In this document: one piece after another, positions 6,406-10,260 of the stretch
Layout of the letters: the number at the start of each line of letters is the position of its first letter
Numbering within the stretch: the stretch's first letter is position 1
Assembly (NCBI GenBank): GCA_007126835.1
Contig: SLAO01000054.1
Location: 1 to 10,260 of the forward strand
Origin: Nitriliruptorales bacterium
GTDB lineage: Bacteria; Actinomycetota; Nitriliruptoria; Euzebyales; Egibacteraceae
Reading direction: 5' to 3'
Length of the DNA: 10,260 bases
Notes under the pieces: model-generated
Database searches by the model: none
What the model was told of the DNA's origin: nothing
Seen by the model: the letters and a program-made list of their open reading frames with translations, nothing else
Position numbers and translations under genes: made by a program

Positions 6406-6429
6406 GTATGAGTTCCCGTATGAGTTCCC
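6406..6429. repeat. 12-bp tandem duplication across a start codon
   Basis: GTATGAGTTCCC occurs twice in tandem (6406-6417 and 6418-6429). It gives the downstream small membrane protein two in-frame ATG codons (6408 and 6420) with the same following Met-Ser-Ser residues. Confidence 0.8.
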
Positions 6430-6767
6430 TCGACTCGACCCGATTGCCGCGCCGGGGTCGACACTGGCGGCCCGCGAGGGCAGTCGCTCGCGCCCGAGCA
6501 GCCGGGCGTCCCGGCGCCCGAGGTGGTTTGCTGGTGGCGGTCGCCCTGACCGCGACGTGCACGCTGACCACGCTGCTGGTCACCGCAGGACTCGCGGCCG
6601 GTGCCGGCATCACCGGACGCCCCGAGCTCACCCTCGCCGCCCTCGCGGTTCCCGCGACCCTGGTCGCGTGGAGGGTGCTGCGCCACCGGCAGCGAGCCAC
6701 CACCCACCGTCAAAACGCTCCCGCCGAGGGCACCGACCACGCGTTGACCACGACCAAAGAGGAGTGA
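6408..6767 (+). CDS. Small two-helix membrane protein (MerT/MerC-like layout, cysteines lost)
   Basis: The protein has 119 residues, or 115 if it starts at the second ATG (6420). It has an arginine-rich N-terminus (11-38), a hydrophobic segment at about 40-68, a short turn (TGRPE), a second hydrophobic segment at about 73-90, and a polar basic tail ending in TTTKEE. No Shine-Dalgarno site is clear before either ATG. The layout resembles small actinobacterial mercury/metal-associated membrane proteins that carry a vicinal Cys pair early in helix 1, but only a single Cys51 remains here. That similarity is from pattern memory and is weak. Its stop (TGA 6765-6767) lies 2 bases before the ATG of the broken CC-protein gene, and that gene overlaps the ABC ATPase, so all four belong to one operon. 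A function is not assignable. Confidence 0.55.
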   Translation: MSSRMSSLDSTRLPRRGRHWRPARAVARARAAGRPGARGGLLVAVALTATCTLTTLLVTAGLAAGAGITGRPELTLAALAVPATLVAWRVLRHRQRATTHRQNAPAEGTDHALTTTKEE

Positions 6768-6773
6768 CCATGA

Positions 6774-6989
6774 CCGGAGACGACGCACGCCTTCGTCCGC
6801 GACGAAGCGCGCTGCTGCGGCTTCTACGAGTTCGCGGTCACCGAGCACGACACAGACGTGGAGCTGCTCGTGCGCGCCCCGGCCGGTGCCGAGCCTCTGC
6901 TGGCCAGCCTCCACGAGGCCTTCGAGCCGCGCTCCGCACCACGCTGGGACGCTCCCGCCGACGAGGAGGCAGCGCATGATGCTGGCTGA
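6774..6989 (+). pseudogene. Frame-broken remnant of a vicinal-cysteine (CCxF) protein
   Basis: The frame at 6774-6989 reads as a convincing protein: HAFVRDEARCCGFYEFAV, then an acidic DTDVELLVRAPAGAEPLLASL stretch in two parts, and an Asp/Glu-rich tail ending at TGA 6987-6989. It has no start codon in frame, because a TGA sits at 6771-6773. A good ribosome site (AGAGGAG, 6758-6764) and ATG (6770) lie just upstream but in another frame, which yields only an arginine-rich shadow. A one-base change between about 6773 and 6791 would join them. Small proteins with a CC-x-F segment followed by a VRAPEGAEPLL-like strand are, from memory, common next to metal-resistance genes and usually about 90-110 residues. 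This copy also lacks about 40-50 N-terminal residues. The CC pair is encoded at 6813-6818. The remnant overlaps the ABC ATPase start by 14 bases. A sequencing error or programmed shift is possible. Confidence 0.6.
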
Positions 6990-7929
6990 TCCCGTGCTGC
7001 GCATCCGCGGCCTGCGCAAGGCCTACGGAGGCGTCGTCGCCGTCGATGGCCTCGACCTCGATCTCGCTCGCGGCGAGGTGCTCGGGCTGCTCGGCCACAA
7101 CGGCGCCGGCAAGACCACCTTGATCTCCAGTGTCGCCGGGCTGCGCCGTCCCGACGCCGGCACCATCACCATCGACGGGGTCGATCTGCGCCGCGACCCC
7201 GTGGCCGTCCGCCGACGTCTCGGCCTGGCGCCGCAGGAGACCGCGATCTACCCCGACGCGACCGTGCACGACAACCTGCGCGTGTTCGGCGCGCTGGCTG
7301 GGCTGCGTCGCCGCGCGCTGCGCCGCGCGATCGAGCAGACCGCTCCCGCGTTCGGCCTCGACGCGCTGATGCACCGTCGTGCCAGCGCGCTTTCCGGCGG
7401 GCAGCGCCGCAGGGTGCACACCGCCGCCGCGGTGCTGCACCGCCCACCTTTGCTGCTGCTGGACGAACCCACCGTCGGGGCCGACGTCGCCACCCGCGAC
7501 GCGCTGCTCGAGCTCGTCGGCGACCTCGCCCGCGACGGCGCCGGCGTGTGCTACAGCACCCACTACCTGCCCGAGGTCGAGCAGCTCGGCGCCACCGTCG
7601 CCGTGTTGCACCGCGGCCGCCTGCTCGCGCGCGGCACGACCAACGAGCTCGTCGCGACCCACGCCTCCTCCGCGGTCGAGCTCGCCTTCGACGGCGACCC
7701 CCCTGCGCTGCCCGGCGCCACCGCCCACGCCGACGGCCGCCTGCGCGTGCCCGCCGACGATCCCGCAGCCACCGCCGCGCAGTTGCTCTCCCGGCTGCCC
7801 GCCGACGCGCACCTCACCTCGCTCGCACTCGTCCGCGACGACCTCGAGGGTGCCTACCGCGCCTTGACTGCTGACCCGACCCGACATCCAGCCAGCGAGG
7901 TCGACCGCCACGCGGAGGTCCCCGCATGA
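6976..7929 (+). CDS. ABC transporter ATP-binding protein (DrrA/CcmA-type exporter)
   Basis: This is a 317-residue nucleotide-binding subunit with a complete set of ABC motifs: Walker A GHNGAGKTT (40-48), Q-loop Gln87 (LAPQE), signature LSGGQ (139-143), Walker B LLLLDEP (159-165) with catalytic Glu164, and the H-loop His196 (YSTHYL). About 90 residues follow the ATPase core (from about 225). They resemble the C-terminal extension of drug/polyketide exporter ATPases of the DrrA class. The ATG at 6976 follows GAGGAGG (6963-6969) with 6 bases between; a second ATG is the next codon. Its stop overlaps the permease start as ATGA (7926-7929), so the two are translationally coupled and form one exporter, probably two ATPases plus two permeases at the cytoplasmic membrane. 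The substrate is not deducible. Confidence 0.95.
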   Translation: MMLADPVLRIRGLRKAYGGVVAVDGLDLDLARGEVLGLLGHNGAGKTTLISSVAGLRRPDAGTITIDGVDLRRDPVAVRRRLGLAPQETAIYPDATVHDNLRVFGALAGLRRRALRRAIEQTAPAFGLDALMHRRASALSGGQRRRVHTAAAVLHRPPLLLLDEPTVGADVATRDALLELVGDLARDGAGVCYSTHYLPEVEQLGATVAVLHRGRLLARGTTNELVATHASSAVELAFDGDPPALPGATAHADGRLRVPADDPAATAAQLLSRLPADAHLTSLALVRDDLEGAYRALTADPTRHPASEVDRHAEVPA

Positions 7930-8735
7930 CACCGGCAAGCCGGATCCCAGCCGCCGACCGCGACCGCCCACGAGGCGGCCCGTCCGTGACCCGCGTCGCC
8001 GGACTGACCCGCCACAACCTCAAGCTGTGGCTCGGCGACGTCCAGGTGCCGATCCTGCTGCTCGGCATGCCGCTGGCGATGATGGCGTTCCTGCGCCCGG
8101 TCTACCGCGACACGCTCGCGGGCAGCGGGTTCGCCGACGCCTCCGGCGCCGAGCAGGCGGTGCCTGGCATGGCGGTCATGTTTGCCCTCCTCGGAGCCGG
8201 CATCCTCGCGGCCGACCTGCACCGCGAGAAGATGTGGGGCACCTGGGAACGCCTTCGCGCCAGCGGCGCGCGCACCAGCGAGATCATTACCGGCAAGCTC
8301 CTACCACCGCTGCTGTTGCTCGCTGGCCAGCTCGCCGTGCTGTTCACCGCCGGGACGATCCTGTTCGACCTGCCGCTTCACGGCTCGCTTGCGGGCCTCG
8401 TGCTCGTCGCCGCCGCCTTCGCCATCGCCATGACCGCGCTGGGCACCGCCCTGTCGGCCACCATCCGCTCCATCACCGCCCTCGGCGCCGTCGGCAACGC
8501 CGCCAGCGTCGCCCTCGCCGGCCTCGGCGGCGCGATCGTCCCGCTGTCCGTCATGCCCGAGTGGGCCGCCGCGCTGGCACCCGCAACCCCCAGCTACTGG
8601 GCCATGCGCGGGTTCCAGGCGGCGATCTTCGACAGCGGGGGGCTGACCACCGCCGCGACCTCGACCCTGGCGCTGCTGGCCATGGCCACCATCCTCGGCG
8701 CCATCGCCTCCTGGCGCTTCCGTCGCAGCCCGTGA
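7926..8735 (+). CDS. ABC-2 type transporter permease
   Basis: The 269-residue membrane subunit has six predicted helices (about 41-58, 79-97, 127-147, 155-178, 185-210 and 245-262) after a hydrophilic N-terminus of some 38 residues. The cytoplasmic segment HREKMWGTWERLRASGAR (99-116) followed by SEIITGK is the conserved coupling region of ABC-2 permeases of the DrrB/YhfC-like export group. IVPLSVMPEWAAALAPATPS (204-223) fits the family's late periplasmic-entry loop. The ATG overlaps the ATPase stop (ATGA). A GTG at 7986 would shorten the protein by 20 residues and fits the usual family start, but the overlap favours 7926. It works with the preceding ATPase to export an unknown compound. Confidence 0.93.
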   Translation: MTPASRIPAADRDRPRGGPSVTRVAGLTRHNLKLWLGDVQVPILLLGMPLAMMAFLRPVYRDTLAGSGFADASGAEQAVPGMAVMFALLGAGILAADLHREKMWGTWERLRASGARTSEIITGKLLPPLLLLAGQLAVLFTAGTILFDLPLHGSLAGLVLVAAAFAIAMTALGTALSATIRSITALGAVGNAASVALAGLGGAIVPLSVMPEWAAALAPATPSYWAMRGFQAAIFDSGGLTTAATSTLALLAMATILGAIASWRFRRSP

Positions 8736-8802
8736 CGCCACACGCCTTCCGCCCATCCCGTCAAAGTCCGAACTCGGGGCGGCGCCGAGGGCGCGCGGGA
8801 GC

Positions 8803-9039
8803 GTGTGGCTGGCGACGTTCAGCCTCGCGTTCCTTGCCATAATCGTGGCGGTGCACCAGAGCCAGCCGGGCCGTCGGTACCCCTGGTATCTGAACTCGGG
8901 CTGCCTCGGTCTGTTCGTGCTCGCCAACCTGCTGGCGAACCCGCTGTGGGCCATCCCGGCGACCGCGGCGTGGCCGGGCCGATCTTCAACACGCTGCGGT
9001 GCGCCTCCTAGCATCTCAACATCAAGCTCAGGGAGGTAG
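8803..9039 (+). CDS. Doubtful small hydrophobic protein
   Basis: This is a 78-residue frame with two hydrophobic stretches (about residues 2-18 and 33-55) and a Ser/Pro-rich tail that looks non-coding after about residue 60. The GTG start at 8803 has GGGAG (8797-8801) too close to serve as a ribosome site. The first 60 residues have plausible membrane-protein composition (VWLATFSLAFLAIIVAV), and the frame stays open upstream to 8737. It may be a piece of a decayed membrane protein. I do not recognise a family. Confidence 0.25.
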   Translation: MWLATFSLAFLAIIVAVHQSQPGRRYPWYLNSGCLGLFVLANLLANPLWAIPATAAWPGRSSTRCGAPPSISTSSSGR

Positions 9040-9048
9040 CCCAAACCC

Positions 9049-9163
9049 CCGTCGAAACTGGCGACCCACCTGACACCGGGGACGCTGGACCTTCGTGACG
9101 GTGACCGTCCCGTCGCCGACGGGGCGCCGCCTCTGTCTCGCCGTCGAAGCTGTCGTCAGGTGG
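9049..9163. repeat. Direct repeat plus inverted repeat flanking about 80 bp
   Basis: CCGTCGAAACTGGCG (9049-9063) and CCGTCGAAGCTGTCG (9141-9155) match at 13 of 15 positions in direct orientation. Immediately inside or after them, CCACCTGA (9066-9073) and TCAGGTGG (9156-9163) form a perfect 8-bp inverted repeat. The second inverted arm contains the stop codon of the deacetylase gene. The origin is unknown; chance is possible in GC-rich DNA. Confidence 0.35.
9097..9123 (-). terminator. Probable terminator of the LmbE-family gene
   Basis: Two adjoining hairpins lie 35-60 bases past the stop of the minus-strand deacetylase: CCCGTC/GACGGG with a 3-base loop (9109-9123) and GACGG/CCGTC with a 3-base loop (9097-9109). 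They share one base, so only one can be fully formed at a time. There is no T-run, and the stems are short but GC-rich. Confidence 0.4.
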
Positions 9164-9872
9164 CGGGCGCGCTGGCCTGCCGGAACGCCTCATGGCGGAC
9201 CGACTCGGCGTAGCGGTCGCGGCCGACGGCGTCGACGAGGCCGCTGGTCTGGCTCGCGTGCGCTTCGAGCGCCCGGAGCTTTCGCGCGAGGGCGTCGTCG
9301 TCGAGGACGAGCTCCCACGCCTGCGCCGCGGAGGTCCGTGGCGGCAGTCCGGCGGGGAAGACCGCGTCGACGAGGTCAGCGAAGGCCTGCACCCAGGCCT
9401 CGGTCTTCGTCGCCCACAGCACCGTCGCGTGATGGCCGGCGAGCTCGAGGGCCGCGGTGGCCCAGGTAGAGACCGTCTGGTGGTCGGGATGCCCGGTCAT
9501 GCCATCAGGGCCGAACGTGATGACGGTGTCCGGGCGCACGCGTTCGACCACATCGGCGATGCGCGCCACCGGTGCATGCGGGTCGAAGTCGGCAAGGCCG
9601 CCGTCGGGCAGGTCGAGGCACTCGTGGTCGGTGACCCCGAGCACCTCCAGGGCCCGGCCGAGCTCCGCGCGGCGGATGTCGGGCAGCTCCTGGGTGGGCC
9701 AGCGGACCGGGTCGGCGGTCTGCCCCGCGTCACCGAGAGTCGCGGTCACGCAGGCGACGTGCTGCTTCGCGTCGACCGCGGCGGCCATCAAGCCCGCCGC
9801 GAGGTACGCCTCGTCGTCGGGGTGCGCCCACACCCCGAGGAGTGTCCCGAGCTCCGCAACGTCGACGTTCAT
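9156..9872 (-). CDS. LmbE/PIG-L family zinc deacetylase
   Basis: This is a 238-residue soluble protein of the PIG-L (LmbE-like) family, zinc hydrolases that remove acetyl groups from GlcNAc-type sugars or act on mycothiol conjugates. The family motif AHPDDE is at 16-21 (His17 and Asp20 as zinc ligands, Asp19 as general base), the RRAELGRALEVLGV segment is at 67-80, and TGHPDH is at 126-131 (His128 catalytic, His131 the third zinc ligand by comparison with MshB). The C-terminal part, with HASQTS near the end, also fits the family. The ATG (9870-9872) follows GAGGG (9878-9882) on the minus strand at 7 bases; an upstream in-frame ATG at 9914 adds an unconvincing 14 residues. At 238 residues it is shorter than typical MshB or Mca (about 290), so a mycothiol role is unproven. 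It is transcribed alone, toward the exporter operon. Confidence 0.9.
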   Translation of the reverse strand: MNVDVAELGTLLGVWAHPDDEAYLAAGLMAAAVDAKQHVACVTATLGDAGQTADPVRWPTQELPDIRRAELGRALEVLGVTDHECLDLPDGGLADFDPHAPVARIADVVERVRPDTVITFGPDGMTGHPDHQTVSTWATAALELAGHHATVLWATKTEAWVQAFADLVDAVFPAGLPPRTSAAQAWELVLDDDALARKLRALEAHASQTSGLVDAVGRDRYAESVRHEAFRQASAPAT

Positions 9873-10113
9873 GGTCGCCCTCGCATGCGTGCGGCCGGTG
9901 CCGCGAGGTTCCACCCTGCCAGATCACAGGTCGCCCCGACAGCCTCGCTGGCCGTCCAGTGCTCGACCCTCCTGCGTCGCTGCGGATGCCGGATCAATCC
10001 GTCCCATCCAGCCGCACCCCGAAGCCGTGGCGGGCCAGCCGGAGCACGACCTGCCCCGGAGCGCGCAGGTCCGCCACCCTGCGTGCCGACAGTCCTTCCA
10101 GCTCACGCAGCCG

Positions 10114-10260
10114 CTCGTCGAGCGCCCCGGCACGCCGCGCCTGGCCCGGCATTTTCCCCGGCGCAACCGGATCATCGCCGGGCTCGCCTCGGCGGTCCTC
10201 GTGGTCGAGGCGGCGTCGCGCTCGGGCTCGCTGATGACCGCCAGGCTGGCCGCTGCCGAG
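10114..10260 (+). pseudogene. dprA: DprA (DNA processing protein A) C-terminal part, 5' end missing, runs off window
   Basis: The frame from about 10114 to the window end encodes LVERPGTPRLARHFPRRNR, then IIAGLASAVLVVEAASRSGS and LMTARLAAAE. This is the second half of the DprA/Smf Rossmann-like domain: the (P)PGTP-x-HFPxRNRIIAGL and VVEA-x-RSGSL-TARLA signatures. DprA loads RecA on incoming single-stranded DNA during transformation. The first half of the domain (GSR nucleotide-binding loop) is absent. The same frame is open upstream to before 9901 but does not look like DprA, and the required space is taken by the intact minus-strand deacetylase. A GTG at 10027 could start a short product. 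I read it as a 5'-truncated gene; the 3' part lies outside the window and may be intact. Confidence 0.75.

Larger units (their letters stand above)
8736..9155. other. 420-bp intergenic stretch with no secure gene
   Basis: This stretch lies between the exporter operon and the minus-strand deacetylase. It holds one doubtful small ORF (8803-9039), a Shine-Dalgarno-like AGGGAGGT (9030-9037) with no start codon after it, a repeat pair (9049-9063/9141-9155) and hairpins (9097-9123). No transposase fragment was recognised. Confidence 0.5.

Noticed and set aside
6770..6979. Arginine-rich ORF starting at the good ATG after the small membrane protein
   Set aside because: Its composition is that of a frame shadow, while the neighbouring frame carries a coherent CC-containing protein; kept only as evidence for a frame break.
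6117..7019. 300-residue minus-strand ORF across the methyltransferase, small membrane protein and CC remnant
   Set aside because: Gly/Arg/Gln-rich antisense composition with no ribosome site or domain.
9950..9985. Minus-strand AGGAGGG followed by CTG as a start
   Set aside because: It encodes only 11 residues before a stop; no reason to call a leader peptide.
9842..10234. 130-residue forward ORF at the right edge
   Set aside because: Ser/Arg/Pro-rich; the dprA signature is in a different frame over the same bases.

Overview
The window is very GC-rich DNA. Genes are packed tightly, starts are often GTG or TTG-like, Shine-Dalgarno sites are strong (GGAGG type), and several stop and start codons touch or overlap. 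Together with the protein families seen, this suggests a high-GC Gram-positive (Actinomycetota). I cannot place it more finely from sequence alone. No rRNA, tRNA, CRISPR array or intact insertion sequence was found.

Left block (1-3290, + strand): a short gene-free stretch with a strong hairpin precedes three membrane-protein genes. These are a PAP2-type lipid phosphatase (183-1025), an MprF/YbhN-type lipid-flippase-like protein (1158-2108) and an AI-2E/PerM-family transporter (2109-3290). The last two abut exactly and form an operon. An AT-rich palindrome (1069-1103), conspicuous in this GC-rich context, sits upstream of the operon and looks like an operator.

Central block (3406-6389): a divergently transcribed sulfur module. 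On the minus strand is an ArsR-type repressor fused to a rhodanese domain. On the plus strand is a metallo-beta-lactamase-fold protein fused to two rhodanese domains (persulfide-dioxygenase-like). They share an intergenic region of about 110 bp with nested inverted repeats next to a TTGACA box. A METTL7/TMT1-like SAM methyltransferase follows on the plus strand. The animal relatives methylate thiols and hydrogen sulfide, so sulfide/thiol detoxification is an attractive reading of this block, but it is inferred.

Right-central block (6408-8735, + strand): a small two-helix membrane protein, a frame-broken remnant of a vicinal-cysteine (CCxF) protein, an ABC ATPase and an ABC-2 permease. Starts and stops overlap, so this is one operon. 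The first two genes look like a decaying metal-resistance cassette placed in front of a working exporter.

Right edge (8736-10260): about 420 bp with only a doubtful small ORF, some repeats and hairpins. Then comes a minus-strand LmbE/PIG-L deacetylase (9156-9872). Finally there is a clear DprA (DNA-processing) segment running off the right end whose first half is missing, because the LmbE gene occupies the place where it should be. This suggests a recombination scar.

The families are individually known. The most notable points are the sulfur regulator/dioxygenase-like/methyltransferase grouping, the loss of key metal-ligand residues in the MBL protein, the hidden frame-broken CC protein, and the headless dprA.
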